DNA from: Ramlibacter paludis
Lineage (GTDB): Bacteria; Pseudomonadota; Gammaproteobacteria; Burkholderiales; Burkholderiaceae_C
Reading direction: 5' to 3'
NCBI RefSeq assembly: GCF_022012305.1
Contig: NZ_JAKLTM010000003.1
Location: forward strand, 496,001-560,000
DNA length: 64,000 bases
Under the pieces are notes generated by a model. The model was given only the letters and a program-made list of their open reading frames with translations, was not told where the DNA came from and did no database searches. Below, piece by piece: positions 8,319 through 18,774 of the stretch; the stretch's first letter is position 1; the number at the start of each line of letters is the position of its first letter. The position numbers and the translations under genes are program-made.

Positions 8319-8990
8319 TCAGGCGGCGATGGCGCCGGCCTCGATCGTGATGCGCCGCTCGCAGCGAGCCGCGATGGCGCGGTCGTGGGTCACCAGCACC
8401 AGCGTCGTGCCCTGCTCCCGGTTCAGGTCGAACATCAGTTCCATCACGGTCTCGCCGGTGGCGAAATCAAGGCTGCCGGTGGGCTCGTCGGCCAGCAGCA
8501 CGGCCGGCTGGACGACGAAGGCGCGCGCCAGCGCCACGCGCTGCTGCTCGCCGCCCGACAGCACCTTGGGGTAGTGCCCGAGGCGCTCGCCCAGGCCCAC
8601 GCGTCCCAGCATCTCGGTGGCCGCCTTGCGGGCGTCGCGGCGGCCGGCCAGTTCCAGCGGCAACATCACGTTTTCCAGCGCGCTCAGGTTGCCCATCAGC
8701 TGGAAGCTCTGGAACACGAAACCCACCTGGCGCGCGCGCAGGGCGGCGCGTTCGTCCTCGTCGAGCGCGAACAGGTCCTGGCCGGCCAGCATCACCGTGC
8801 CCTCGGTCGGGGTGTCCAGGCCCGCGATGATCGACAGCAGCGTGCTCTTGCCGGAGCCCGAGGCCCCGACGATGGCCGCAGTCTCCCGCGGCGCCAGGGA
8901 GAAATCGATATCGCGGAGAATGGCAAGCGTCCCGGTGGAGTCGGTCACCGATTTGTGGACGTGTTGGACGGAGATGATGGGTTCGGACAT
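8319..8990 (-). CDS. ybbA: ABC transporter ATP-binding protein, YbbA/LolD type
   Basis: A 223-residue ATPase with Walker A GASGSGKST, Q-loop FVFQSFQLM, signature LSGGEQQRVALARA, Walker B VLLADEPTGSLD and switch His in VTHDR. Members of this MacB/LolD class work with a MacB-FtsX-like permease, and YbbA is found next to the esterase TesA in many proteobacteria, as here. The permease gene (ybbP) is not adjacent; a Bug gene follows instead, so the partner must be elsewhere. Its ATG overlaps the ATG of tesA on the other strand (CATG, 8988-8991), so its promoter must lie inside tesA. Confidence 0.93.
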   Translation of the reverse strand: MSEPIISVQHVHKSVTDSTGTLAILRDIDFSLAPRETAAIVGASGSGKSTLLSIIAGLDTPTEGTVMLAGQDLFALDEDERAALRARQVGFVFQSFQLMGNLSALENVMLPLELAGRRDARKAATEMLGRVGLGERLGHYPKVLSGGEQQRVALARAFVVQPAVLLADEPTGSLDFATGETVMELMFDLNREQGTTLVLVTHDRAIAARCERRITIEAGAIAA

Positions 8991-9630
8991 GCAAGCAGGT
9001 GGGTGGAGGCGGCGTGACTTTATCGCGGCCGGCTTAGCCGCGTCTTATGCGGCCCTGGCGCCGGCGGCCGCGGCCCCGGTGATCCTGGTGGTGGGCGACT
9101 CGCTGAGTGCGGAGTATGGCCTGAAGCGGGGCAGCGGCTGGGTGGCCTTGCTGGAACAGAAGCTGGCCCGGGAGAAGATTCCCGCCCGGGTGGTCAACGC
9201 CAGCATCAGCGGCGACACCACGGCCGGCGGCCGCTCGCGCCTGGGGCCGCTGCTGGCGCAGCACAAGCCGACCCACGTGCTGATCGAGCTGGGGGCGAAC
9301 GATGCCCTGCGCGGGCTGCCCCTGTCCATGACCGAAGACAACCTGGCTCGCATGACCCAGTCGGCGAAACAGGCCGGCGCCAAGGTGCTGCTGCTCGGGA
9401 TGCAGGTGCCGCCCAACTACGGCACGGACTACACCAACCGCTTCGGCGCGCTGTTCGGCAAGGTCGCCAAGGAGAACCAGGCCGGGCTGGTGCCCTTCCT
9501 GCTGCACGGCGTGGCCGACGCGCCCGAGCCGCTGAAGCTGTTCCAGGCGGATCGCATCCACCCGAAGGCCGAGGCGCATCCGGCGATCCTGGACAACGTC
9601 TGGCCCGAATTGAAGAAGCAACTGAAATGA
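8989..9630 (+). CDS. tesA: Arylesterase / lysophospholipase of the GDSL (SGNH) family, TesA-like
   Basis: A 213-residue periplasmic hydrolase. The N-terminus GGWRRRDFIAAGLAASYAAL resembles a twin-arginine signal, with cleavage near AAAAP. SGNH blocks: VGDSLSAEYG (Ser nucleophile), NASISGDTTAGG (Gly), LGANDALRGLP (Asn) and FQADRIHPKAEAH (catalytic Asp and His). It hydrolyses esters or thioesters of fatty acids. ATG 8989 overlaps the divergent ybbA start; in-frame ATG 8974 and 8977 would lie inside ybbA. The stop overlaps mnmH (ATGA, 9627-9630). Confidence 0.9.
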   Translation: MQAGGWRRRDFIAAGLAASYAALAPAAAAPVILVVGDSLSAEYGLKRGSGWVALLEQKLAREKIPARVVNASISGDTTAGGRSRLGPLLAQHKPTHVLIELGANDALRGLPLSMTEDNLARMTQSAKQAGAKVLLLGMQVPPNYGTDYTNRFGALFGKVAKENQAGLVPFLLHGVADAPEPLKLFQADRIHPKAEAHPAILDNVWPELKKQLK

Positions 9631-10679
9631 GCGTGATGGTCCTGCCGGCGGCGATGGCGCTGGAGAAACTCGGGAAGTTCGATGCGGTGATCGACGCCCG
9701 CAGCGAATCGGAATACGCCGAGGACCGCCTGCCCGGGGCGATCAACTGGCCGTCGCTGAACGACGCCGAGCGGCACGAAGTCGGCACCGTCTACAAGCAG
9801 GTGAACCCCTTCGAGGCGCGCAAGCTCGGCGCCGGCTACACCGCGGCCAACATCGCGCGGCACGTCATGCGCGACATCGGCGACAAGCCCCGCGACTGGC
9901 AGCCGCTGGTGTACTGCTGGCGCGGCGGCCAGCGCAGCAACTCGCTGGCGCTGGTGCTGGGGCAGATCGGCTTCCGGGTGAACCTGCTGGAAGGCGGCTA
10001 CAAGGCGTTCCGCCAGGCCGTGCTGGCCGCCCTGCCCGCGTTGGCGCAAGGGCTGCAATACCGCGTGATCTGCGGTCCCACGGGCTCGGGCAAGACGCGC
10101 CTGCTGCAGGCGCTGCAGGCCGCCGGCGCGCAGGTGCTGGACCTGGAGGACCTGGCGAGCCACCGCAGCTCGGTGCTGGGCCTGATTCCCGGCCAGCCGC
10201 AGCCGACGCAGAAGCGCTTCGACACGCTGGTGTGGGAGAAGCTGCGCAGCTTCGATGCGGCGCGGCCGGTGTTCGTCGAAAGCGAAAGCAAGAAGGTCGG
10301 CAACCTGGCCGTGCCCGATGCGCTGATGGCCGCCATGCGCGCCAGCCCCTGCCTGCGGCTGGAGCTGTCGGACGACGAGCGCGTGCAGCTGCTGCTGGAG
10401 GACTACGCCTTCTTCGCCGACGACAAGGACTTCTTCTGCAAGCGCCTGGAAGCGCTGGCGGAACTGCGCGGGCGGGCGCAGGTCGACGCCTGGCAGGAGC
10501 AGGTGCGCGCCGGCGACGTCGAATCCGTGGTGCGCGAGCTGCTGGTGAAGCACTACGACCCGGGCTATGCCACGTCGACCCTCCGCAATTTCGGCGCCTT
10601 CGCGGATGCGCCGGTGATCGCGCCCGGCGACCGGACGCCCGAGGCGATGGCGCGCCTCGCGCAGGAACTCGTGGTTTGA
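9627..10679 (+). CDS. mnmH: tRNA 2-selenouridine synthase
   Basis: A 350-residue enzyme that replaces sulfur by selenium (through geranylation) at the wobble 2-thiouridine of tRNAs for Lys, Glu and Gln. The N-terminal rhodanese domain (AVIDARSESEYAEDRLPGA) holds the active Cys in YCWRGGQRSNS; the second half has a P-loop GPTGSGKTRLL. The length fits the family. Translation is coupled to tesA. The selenophosphate synthetase (SelD) it needs is not in this window. Confidence 0.92.
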   Translation: MSVMVLPAAMALEKLGKFDAVIDARSESEYAEDRLPGAINWPSLNDAERHEVGTVYKQVNPFEARKLGAGYTAANIARHVMRDIGDKPRDWQPLVYCWRGGQRSNSLALVLGQIGFRVNLLEGGYKAFRQAVLAALPALAQGLQYRVICGPTGSGKTRLLQALQAAGAQVLDLEDLASHRSSVLGLIPGQPQPTQKRFDTLVWEKLRSFDAARPVFVESESKKVGNLAVPDALMAAMRASPCLRLELSDDERVQLLLEDYAFFADDKDFFCKRLEALAELRGRAQVDAWQEQVRAGDVESVVRELLVKHYDPGYATSTLRNFGAFADAPVIAPGDRTPEAMARLAQELVV

Positions 10680-10684
10680 TTTCT

Positions 10685-10713
10685 TAGGGTGGGTTCGCGC
10701 AGCGACCCCACCA
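10685..10713. repeat. GGTGGG...CCCACC hairpin repeat, copy 1 (convergent gene end)
   Basis: GGTGGGTTCGC (10688-10698) pairs with GCGACCCCACC (10702-10712) with one imperfect pair and a GCA loop. It lies between the convergent stops of mnmH and the cystathionine beta-lyase gene, 8 bases after one and 2 before the other, where a bidirectional terminator would sit. There is no U-tract. The same outer arms recur at 55051-55092 between another convergent pair, so this is a dispersed element. Confidence 0.65.
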
Positions 10714-10714
10714 G

Positions 10715-11881
10715 TCACAGGGCGGCGAGCGCCTGTTCGAGGTCGGCCTTCAGATCCTCGGCCGCCTCCAGCCCGATCGAAAACCGCACCAGGATCCCCT
10801 TCGACCAGCTGCCCGCCTTGCGCATGGCCGGCATGTCGTAAGGAACGACCAGGCTCATCGGCCCGCCCCAGGAATAACCGAGCTTGAACAGGCGCAGGCG
10901 GTCGCAGAAGGCGTCGACCTGCGCGCTGGTGTACTTCTCGTCGAACACCACCGAGAAAAGGCCGGCCGCCAGGCCGTCGTTGCCGCACACCTCGCGCCAG
11001 TTCCCGTGCCCCGGCGCGCCTTCGAAGGCGGGATGCAGCAGGTGTGCGATTTCCTGGCGGCCACGCAGCCAGCCGGCGAGCTCGCGCGCGCTGCGATCGT
11101 GCGCGCGGTAGCGCACCTCGATCGAAGGCAGCGCGCGGAGGATGGCTTCGGCATCGTTGGCCCCGACGCCGAAGCCCAGCCGCATGTGCGCCAGCTTGAC
11201 CCGTTCGTGCAGCGCCTGGTCGCGCGTGACGACGCTGCCCATGAGGACGTCGCCGCCGCCGCTGGGGTACTTGGTCAAGGCGTGCGCCACGATGTCGGCG
11301 TAATCGAAGCCCGGGAAGGCGAGCCCCGCGCCCCAGGTGTTGTCCAGGGCCGTGAGCACGCCGCGCTGTCTGCACACGTCCGACAGCTGCCGCAGCGGCG
11401 GGAATTCCATCGACACCGATCCGGGCGCCTCCAGCCACACGAGGCGGGTCCTGGGGCCGATGCGCCGCTGCAGGTCGGCCGGGTCCATCGCGTCGTACAG
11501 CTGGAAGGTGATGCCCCAGTTCTTCAGCTCGCCTTCGGCCAGGGCCTTGCTCGGGCCGTAGACGTTGTCCGGCAGCAGCACCTCGTCGCCCGCATGCAGC
11601 AGCGCGAGGTTGACGTTGGCGATGGCGGCCAGGCCGCTGGGCACCAGCACGCACTGCTTGCCGCCTTCGAGCGCGGCGAGCCGCTCCTCCAGCAGGAAGG
11701 TGGTCGGGGTGCCGTGCAGGCCGTAGGTGTAGCCGTTCTTGTTCTTCCAGTCGCGCGCCCGCATGGCGGCGACGTTGGGGAAGATGACGGTGGAAGCCTT
11801 GTAGACGCCCGGCTGCGGCGCGACGAAGCCGGCGGGCGGCTGGTACGGGTGGTGGATGAGGTCGGTGACCGGCTTGCTCAT
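10715..11881 (-). CDS. metC: Cystathionine beta-lyase (Cys/Met metabolism PLP enzyme)
   Basis: A 388-residue PLP-dependent enzyme of the gamma-family, probably cleaving cystathionine to homocysteine. Motifs: KNGYTYGLHGTPTTFLLEER, LVPSGLAAIANVNLALLHAG (phosphate site), AVSTLDNTWGAG-type region present as LTALDNTWGAGLAF (Asp to the pyridine nitrogen), and the Schiff-base Lys in ALTKYPSGGGDVLMG. KYPSGG where SxHKYxxGH is common is typical of the MetC branch. It is convergent with mnmH and follows the phosphoribosyltransferase gene on the same strand with an 17-base gap. A beta-lyase acting on other cystine-like substrates is possible. Confidence 0.87.
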   Translation of the reverse strand: MSKPVTDLIHHPYQPPAGFVAPQPGVYKASTVIFPNVAAMRARDWKNKNGYTYGLHGTPTTFLLEERLAALEGGKQCVLVPSGLAAIANVNLALLHAGDEVLLPDNVYGPSKALAEGELKNWGITFQLYDAMDPADLQRRIGPRTRLVWLEAPGSVSMEFPPLRQLSDVCRQRGVLTALDNTWGAGLAFPGFDYADIVAHALTKYPSGGGDVLMGSVVTRDQALHERVKLAHMRLGFGVGANDAEAILRALPSIEVRYRAHDRSARELAGWLRGRQEIAHLLHPAFEGAPGHGNWREVCGNDGLAAGLFSVVFDEKYTSAQVDAFCDRLRLFKLGYSWGGPMSLVVPYDMPAMRKAGSWSKGILVRFSIGLEAAEDLKADLEQALAAL

Positions 11882-11898
11882 GCCGGCATCCTAACGCC

Positions 11899-12423
11899 TC
11901 AGACCTTCCACTTCTCCAGCAGCTTCTCCGGCCGCGTGCTGTCGTAGGTTTCGAAGGGCTGGTGGATCCACGGGTTCGTCGGCAGGAATTCCACCTGGTA
12001 GTCCGGCGTGAAGGTCGACAGGCCCTTGGTCCAGATCACCGCGCTGCGCAGCTCGGTGATCGGCTTGTAGTTGTTGCGCAGCATGTCCACGACCTTGTGC
12101 AAGGTGTGGCCGGAGTCGGCCAGGTCGTCGACCAGCAGCACCTTGCCCGCGATCTCGCCCTTGGGCGTGGTGATGTAGTGGGCGATGTCCAGGTGGCCCT
12201 GCACGGTGCCGGCTTCCGCGCGGTAGGAGCTGGTGGACATGATCGCCAGCGGCTTGTCGAACACGCGCGAGAGGATGTCGCCCGGCCGCATGCCGCCGCG
12301 CGCCAGGCACAGGATGGTGTCGAACTGCCAGCCGCTCTGGTGGATCTTGATCGCCAGCTTCTCGATGAGGTTGTGGTACTCGTCGTAGCTGACGTACAGG
12401 TGCTTGCCGTCTTCGGTCAACAT
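11899..12423 (-). CDS. Phosphoribosyltransferase (purine base type)
   Basis: A 174-residue type I phosphoribosyltransferase with the PRPP-binding loop VLLVDDLADSGHTLHKVV and LARGGMRPGDILSRVF. The fold and length fit xanthine/hypoxanthine or guanine phosphoribosyltransferases of bacteria. It lies 13 bases downstream of purA, which makes AMP from IMP, so a role in purine salvage is supported by position. The exact base used is not clear. Confidence 0.85.
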   Translation of the reverse strand: MLTEDGKHLYVSYDEYHNLIEKLAIKIHQSGWQFDTILCLARGGMRPGDILSRVFDKPLAIMSTSSYRAEAGTVQGHLDIAHYITTPKGEIAGKVLLVDDLADSGHTLHKVVDMLRNNYKPITELRSAVIWTKGLSTFTPDYQVEFLPTNPWIHQPFETYDSTRPEKLLEKWKV

Positions 12424-12436
12424 GGCGGTGCTTCCT

Positions 12437-13798
<1,362 letters not shown>

Positions 13799-14962
13799 TC
13801 AGAGGCCGCGCACGGCCCAGCGGCCGGCGGCATCGCGCGCCAGCTCGCGGTCGCAGTGGAACTCGTCCACTTCGCTTTCGTGGCCCGGCAGCACGCAGAC
13901 CACGGTTTCGCCCTGCCCGCGCAAGGCGGCGATGGCCGCCCGCAGGTCGCTTGCGTCCGGGCCGCTGTCGAGCCAGGGGGCGCGGATGGCGGCCTTCAGC
14001 GCGCGCTTCGAGGCCACGCCCACCAGCTCCTTCACGTCCAGGCTGAAGCCGACGGCGGGACGGTTGCGGCCGAACACGGCGCCGACCTCGTCGTAGCGGC
14101 CGCCGCGCACCAGCGCGTCGCTGGCGCCCGGCGTGTAGATGCCGAAGCGCACGCCGCTGTAGTAGGCGTAGCCGCGCAGGTCGGCCAGGTCGAAGCGGAT
14201 GGCGGCGCCCTCGACGTGGCCGGCGAGCCATTCCAGGTGCTTCAGCGCATCGGCGATGGCCGGCGCGTCCGGCAGCGCCTTGCGCGCCTCGGCCAGCACC
14301 CTGCCGTCGCCATAGAGGGAGATCAAGGCCTGCAGGCCGCCGCGGGTGGCGGCGGGCAGTTCACGGGTGAGGTCGGCCAGCTCGGAGGCGTCCTTGGTCG
14401 CCAGCGCGGCGTGGATGCGGGCCAGGCGGGCGGCGTCGAGGCCCAGGCCGACCAGCAGCGCGCTCACGATGCGGGCGTCGGCCATGTCCACGGTCAGCGG
14501 GCCGACCTTGGTGGCTTTGAGGCAATCCAGCGCCAGCGACAGCGCTTCCAGGTCGGCTTCGAGGCCGGCGTGGCCGTATATCTCGGCGCCGAACTGCAGC
14601 GGTTCGCGGGTGGCGTGCGGGCGGTCCGGGCGGGTGTGCAGCACCGGGCCGCAGTAGCACAGGCGCGTGACGCCGCGGCGATTGAGCAGGTGGGCGTCGA
14701 TGCGGGCGACCTGGGGCGTCGTGTCGGCGCGCAGGCCTAGCATGCGGCCGGACAGCTGGTCGACCAGCTTGAAGGTCTGCAGGTCGAGGGCTTCGCCGGT
14801 GCCGGTGAGGAGCGACTCCAGGTGCTCCAGCATCGGCGGCATCACCAGCTCGTAGCCGTAGCCGCGGGCGGTGTCGAGCAGCTCGCGCCGCAGTTCTTCG
14901 ATGTGCCGGGCCTCGGAAGGCAACACATCGGCGATGTGATCCGGCAGGACCCAGGCGGACAT
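13799..14962 (-). CDS. hisZ: ATP phosphoribosyltransferase regulatory subunit
   Basis: A 387-residue paralogue of histidyl-tRNA synthetase that has lost tRNA charging and acts as regulatory subunit of the short HisG in histidine synthesis. Class II synthetase features: motif 2-like [28 protein letters not shown] region (given here in parts), [17 protein letters not shown], and [14 protein letters not shown] / [21 protein letters not shown]. The true hisS is at 22349. HisG is not in the window. Presence of hisZ implies the short form of HisG in this genome. Confidence 0.93.
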   Translation of the reverse strand: MSAWVLPDHIADVLPSEARHIEELRRELLDTARGYGYELVMPPMLEHLESLLTGTGEALDLQTFKLVDQLSGRMLGLRADTTPQVARIDAHLLNRRGVTRLCYCGPVLHTRPDRPHATREPLQFGAEIYGHAGLEADLEALSLALDCLKATKVGPLTVDMADARIVSALLVGLGLDAARLARIHAALATKDASELADLTRELPAATRGGLQALISLYGDGRVLAEARKALPDAPAIADALKHLEWLAGHVEGAAIRFDLADLRGYAYYSGVRFGIYTPGASDALVRGGRYDEVGAVFGRNRPAVGFSLDVKELVGVASKRALKAAIRAPWLDSGPDASDLRAAIAALRGQGETVVCVLPGHESEVDEFHCDRELARDAAGRWAVRGL

Positions 14963-15041
14963 GAAAAGGGGACGCTGTTAAAAACGTGATTCTACCGAAG
15001 CGCCGGGCCGGGAATCTCCGCCCCGGCCTGCGGGGGAGCCG

Positions 15042-15230
15042 TCAGAGCACCAGCCAGAGCGAAACGAGCCCCAGCACGATGCTCACCAGCCCGAAGAACC
15101 GCACCTGCCCGTCGCGCAGCTTCAACAGCTGCTCGAAGGTGCGGCGCCAGCCGCCGGGCGAGAGCAAGGGGAACAGCCCCTCGAACACCAGCATCAGGGC
15201 CAGCGCGGCCCAGACGAGGTTCCAGTCCAA
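15042..15230 (-). CDS. DUF2065 small membrane protein
   Basis: A 62-residue protein with two hydrophobic helices (LVWAALALMLVFEGLFPLL and FFGLVSIVLGLVSLWLVL) linked by GGWRRTFEQLLKLRDGQVR. This is the DUF2065 pattern, regularly found right after hflC. It starts at TTG 15230, 5 bases after the hflC stop, so it is probably translated by coupling. The function is unknown; the link to HflKC suggests membrane quality control. Confidence 0.85.
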   Translation of the reverse strand: MDWNLVWAALALMLVFEGLFPLLSPGGWRRTFEQLLKLRDGQVRFFGLVSIVLGLVSLWLVL

Positions 15231-15235
15231 CGGGG

Positions 15236-16159
15236 CTACCGGCGCGGGCCGGGAGCGGCCGCCGGCGCGCCGCCGCCACCCGAGCCGCCGTTGCGGAAGG
15301 TGCGGAAGAACTCGCTGCCGGACGGGTCGAGCACGACCACGTCGCTCTTCTTGTTGAAGCTGTTCTTGTAGGCCTCGAGGCTGCGGTAGAACTGGGCGAA
15401 GCTGGGGTCGCGGCCGAAGGCCTCGGCGTAGGTGGCTGCCGCCAGGGCATCGCCCTCGCCCTTGATCTTCTGGGCGTCGCGGTAAGCGTTGGCCACCACC
15501 ACTTCGCGCTGGCGATCGGCGTCGGCGCGGATCTTCTCGCCCTCGGCGGCGCCGGTGGAGCGCAGCTCGTTGGCCACGCGCTTGCGCTCGGCTTCCATCC
15601 GCCGGTACACGGATTCGGTGATGGCCTCGACATAGTCGGCGCGCGTGATGCGCACGTCCACCACGTCCACGCCCCAGGGCTTGGCGCCCTTCACCACTTC
15701 CAGCACCTCGCGCTTGACGTCGGCGACGACCTGCTCGCGCTTGACCGACAGCAGCTCGCGCACGGTGCGGCGGTTGATCTCTTCCTGGAAGGCGTTGCGC
15801 ACCACGCGATTGAGCTGGTTGGCGCCCGCGGTCTCATCGAGGCCGACGTTGCGGATGTACTGCAACGGGTCGGAAATGCGCCAGCGCACGTACCAGTCGA
15901 TCACCACGCGCTGCTTCTCGGCCGTCAGCATCGGCTCGGTGTCCACGCTGTCCAGCGTGAGCAGGCGCTTGTCAAGGTAGCTCACGTTCTGGAACGGCGG
16001 CGGCAGCTTGAAGTTGAGGCCGGGCTGGACGATCACGTCCTTGATCTGGCCGAAGGCGTAGACCACGCCGAACTGGCGCTGGTCGACGACGAACAGCATG
16101 GAGCTGAGCAGCGCGAGCGCCACCAGCAGCGTGGAAACGATGAAGCCGATTCTGTTCAT
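15236..16159 (-). CDS. hflC: HflC, modulator of FtsH protease
   Basis: A 307-residue SPFH/prohibitin-family protein. An N-terminal membrane anchor (IGFIVSTLLVALALLSSMLFV) is followed by the SPFH domain (QRQFGVVYAFGQIKDVIVQPG, VDTEPMLTAEKQRVVIDWYV) and a coiled-coil region (about 170-260) with ADYVEAITESVYRRMEAER and RADADRQREVVVANAYRDAQ. With HflK it forms a periplasm-facing cage around FtsH. A short Gly/Pro/Ala tail ends the protein. It follows hflK by 21 bases. Confidence 0.96.
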   Translation of the reverse strand: MNRIGFIVSTLLVALALLSSMLFVVDQRQFGVVYAFGQIKDVIVQPGLNFKLPPPFQNVSYLDKRLLTLDSVDTEPMLTAEKQRVVIDWYVRWRISDPLQYIRNVGLDETAGANQLNRVVRNAFQEEINRRTVRELLSVKREQVVADVKREVLEVVKGAKPWGVDVVDVRITRADYVEAITESVYRRMEAERKRVANELRSTGAAEGEKIRADADRQREVVVANAYRDAQKIKGEGDALAAATYAEAFGRDPSFAQFYRSLEAYKNSFNKKSDVVVLDPSGSEFFRTFRNGGSGGGGAPAAAPGPRR

Positions 16160-16180
16160 GGTGTATCTGTTCCCTGCTCT

Positions 16181-17506
16181 CTAGCGCGACTCGCGCTCGC
16201 GGCCGCGGCCGGCGTCGCGGCTGCGCGCATCGGCGGCGGCGGCGGGCGTGGAGGGAGCGGCGGGCGCGGCGGCCGGCGCCGCATCGGGCGTGGCTGCCGG
16301 CGTGGCGGCGGAACCGCCCTGGGCCACCTGCTGCATGATCTTGTCGAGCGGCAGGAACAGCATGTTGGAGCCCTGGCGCGAATCGACCAGGATCTTGGTC
16401 ACGTTGCCGTAGATCTGCTGCATGCTGTCCAGGTAGAGCCGGTCGCGCGTGACCTGCGGCGCCTTCTGGTACTCGGCCAGCAGCGACTTGAAGCGCTGGC
16501 TGTCACCCTGGGCCTGGGCCACTATGCGGGCCTTGTAGCCCTCGGCCTCCTGCGCCAGGCGCGCGGCGGCGCCGCTGGCACGCGGGACCACGTCGTTGGC
16601 ATAGGCCTGGGCCTCGTTCTTGGAGCGCTCGCGTTCCTGGCCGGCGCGCAGCACGTCGTCGAAGGCGGCCTGCACCTGCTCGGGCGGCCGCACGCCGCTT
16701 TGCTGCTGGTTGATGCCGACCACTTCGACGCCGATCTTGTACTGGTCCAGCAGCTTCTGCATCAGCGCGCGCACGCGCGGGCCGATCTGGTCGCGTTCCT
16801 CGGCCAGCGCCGAGTCCATCTTCATCTTGCCGACCACCTCGCGCACGGCCGTCTCGGCGGCCTGCACCACGGCGTCCTGCGGGTTCTTGCTCTCGAACAG
16901 CCAGGCGCGCGCGTCGGAGAGGCGGTACTGCACGGCGAACTTGATCTCGACGATGTTCTCGTCCTCGGTCAGCATCGCCGATTCCTTCAGGCCGGTCGCG
17001 CGGATCACGGTGTCTCGGCCCACGTCGACCGAGCGGATCTGCGTGACGTAGACCACCTCGTGGCGCTCGATCGGGTACGGCAGCCGCCAGTTGAAGCCGG
17101 CGCCGACGGTGGAGTTGTAGCGGCCGAAGCGCGTGATGACGGCCTGCTGGCCTTCCTGCACGATGAAGATGCCGGTGAACATCCAGATCGCGACCACCAC
17201 CACGGCGATCAGGCCGGCGCCCACGCCCGCGCTCTTCATGTCGGGCTGGAAGTTGCCGTTGCCGCCGCCGCCGAAGCCGCCCCCGCCGCCCTTGCGGCCG
17301 AACAGCCCCCCGAGCTTGCGGTTGAAGTCGCGCCACAGCTCGTCCAGGTCCGGCGGGCCCTGGTTGGGGCCCTTGCCGTCGCCGCGGTTGTTGTCGGCGT
17401 TCTTGTTGTCTTCGCCGCGGCCCCAGCGGGGATCGTTCAGGTTGAACATGCCCCGCAGGCGGTCTCTCAGCCCGGCAAAGGTCAGGCTGCGCAAAGGAAG
17501 GTTCAT
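16181..17506 (-). CDS. hflK: HflK, modulator of FtsH protease
   Basis: A 441-residue partner of HflC. A Gly/Asn-rich cytosolic N-terminus (GRKGGGGGFGGGGNGNFQPD) precedes one membrane helix (AGLIAVVVVAIWMFTGIFIV), the SPFH domain (VQEGQQAVITRFGRYNSTVGAGFNW in parts) and a coiled coil; the last 45 residues are Ala/Pro-rich and look disordered. The internal ATG at 17449 (MFNLNDPRWGRGEDNK) matches the start seen in many homologues, so the first 19 residues may not be translated. It lies between hflX and hflC. Confidence 0.95.
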   Translation of the reverse strand: MNLPLRSLTFAGLRDRLRGMFNLNDPRWGRGEDNKNADNNRGDGKGPNQGPPDLDELWRDFNRKLGGLFGRKGGGGGFGGGGNGNFQPDMKSAGVGAGLIAVVVVAIWMFTGIFIVQEGQQAVITRFGRYNSTVGAGFNWRLPYPIERHEVVYVTQIRSVDVGRDTVIRATGLKESAMLTEDENIVEIKFAVQYRLSDARAWLFESKNPQDAVVQAAETAVREVVGKMKMDSALAEERDQIGPRVRALMQKLLDQYKIGVEVVGINQQQSGVRPPEQVQAAFDDVLRAGQERERSKNEAQAYANDVVPRASGAAARLAQEAEGYKARIVAQAQGDSQRFKSLLAEYQKAPQVTRDRLYLDSMQQIYGNVTKILVDSRQGSNMLFLPLDKIMQQVAQGGSAATPAATPDAAPAAAPAAPSTPAAAADARSRDAGRGRERESR

Positions 17507-17547
17507 TCGCTCGGTACTCTTGTTGTCGGCAGCCGCATTGTGCCCGT

Positions 17548-18705
17548 TCAGGCTGAGGTTTCGGCCGGGGCGGGCTCGGGAAGGGGATGGCGCTCGGCCA
17601 GGATGCGCGCCAGCTCCTGGCGCAGCACGGGCAGGCCGGCGCCGGTCTGGGCGCTCACGAAGACGCGCGGCACCTGCCGGCCTTCGATCTCGAAGCTGTC
17701 GACCAGCTGCAGCGGCTGCCGCTCCGCGGCGACCGCATCGGTCTTGTTGAAGACGAGCAGCTGCGGCACCTCAGCCGCGCCGATCTCGCGCAGCACGTTC
17801 TGCACTTCCTCGATCTGCTCGGGGTAATGCGGGTTGGACGCATCCACCACGTGCAGCAGCAGGTCGGCGTCGATCGATTCCTGCAGCGTCGCCTGGAAGG
17901 CGGCGATCAGGCCGTGCGGCAGGTCGCGGATGAAGCCGACCGTGTCCGACAGCGACACCGAACGCCCCGCTTCGCCCAGGTAGAGCTGCCGCGTGGTGGT
18001 GTCGAGCGTGGCGAACAGCTGGTTGGCCGCATAGGCGCGGGCCTTCACCAGCGCATTGAACAGCGTCGACTTGCCGGCGTTGGTGTAGCCGACGATCGAG
18101 ATGTTGAAGGTGTCGCGGCGTTCGCGCTGCCGGCGCTGGGTGGCGCGCTGCTTCTTCACCTTGACCAGCCGCTCGCGCGTGCGCTTGATGGACTCGTCGA
18201 TCATCCGGCGGTCCAGCTCGATCTGCTTCTCGCCCGGGCCGCCGCGCACGCCGGCGCCGCCGGTCTGGCGCTCCAGGTGCGACCAGCGCCGCACCAGGCG
18301 CGTGCTCAGGTACTGCAGGCGGGCGAGCTCCACCTGCAGCTTGCCCTCGTGGCTGCGGGCGCGCTGGGCGAAGATCTCCAGGATCAGCAGGGTGCGGTCG
18401 TTGACCGGCAGGCCGGTGTGCTTTTCCAGGTTGCGCTGCTGCGCCGGGCTGAGGGCCTGGTCGAACAGGATCTCGCTGGCGCCGAGCTCCTCGGCCAGGG
18501 CCTTGATCTCGTCGGCCTTGCCGCTGCCCACGAACAGGGCGGCGTCGGGCGCGCGGCGCTTGCAGGTGATGCGGGCGACGGGGTCGAGCCCGGCGGTCTG
18601 GGCCAGCTGGCCCAGTTCCTCGAGCTCGGAATCGAAATGGGGAAGGCCCAGGTCCACCCCCACCAGGATGGTGGCGGCGGCCGGGCGCTCGGACGTGGCT
18701 GTCAA
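17548..18705 (-). CDS. hflX: Ribosome-rescue GTPase HflX
   Basis: A 385-residue GTPase that binds the 50S subunit and splits stalled or heat-damaged ribosomes. The N-terminal HflX domain (LGLPHFDSELEELGQL, LFDQALSPAQQRNLE, then GGAGVRGGPGEKQIELDRR) leads to a G domain with GYTNAGKSTLFNAL, the DTVGFIRDLPHGL switch II and NKTDAV. It is in the conserved order hfq-hflX-hflK-hflC. Gap to hfq is 69 bases. Confidence 0.96.
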   Translation of the reverse strand: MTATSERPAAATILVGVDLGLPHFDSELEELGQLAQTAGLDPVARITCKRRAPDAALFVGSGKADEIKALAEELGASEILFDQALSPAQQRNLEKHTGLPVNDRTLLILEIFAQRARSHEGKLQVELARLQYLSTRLVRRWSHLERQTGGAGVRGGPGEKQIELDRRMIDESIKRTRERLVKVKKQRATQRRQRERRDTFNISIVGYTNAGKSTLFNALVKARAYAANQLFATLDTTTRQLYLGEAGRSVSLSDTVGFIRDLPHGLIAAFQATLQESIDADLLLHVVDASNPHYPEQIEEVQNVLREIGAAEVPQLLVFNKTDAVAAERQPLQLVDSFEIEGRQVPRVFVSAQTGAGLPVLRQELARILAERHPLPEPAPAETSA

Positions 18706-18774
18706 GGGGCTACCAGATTCTCGTGAAAACAGGGAGCGCCCGCCGGCAGCGGAAAGCGGAAGAAAGCGGGCCGG

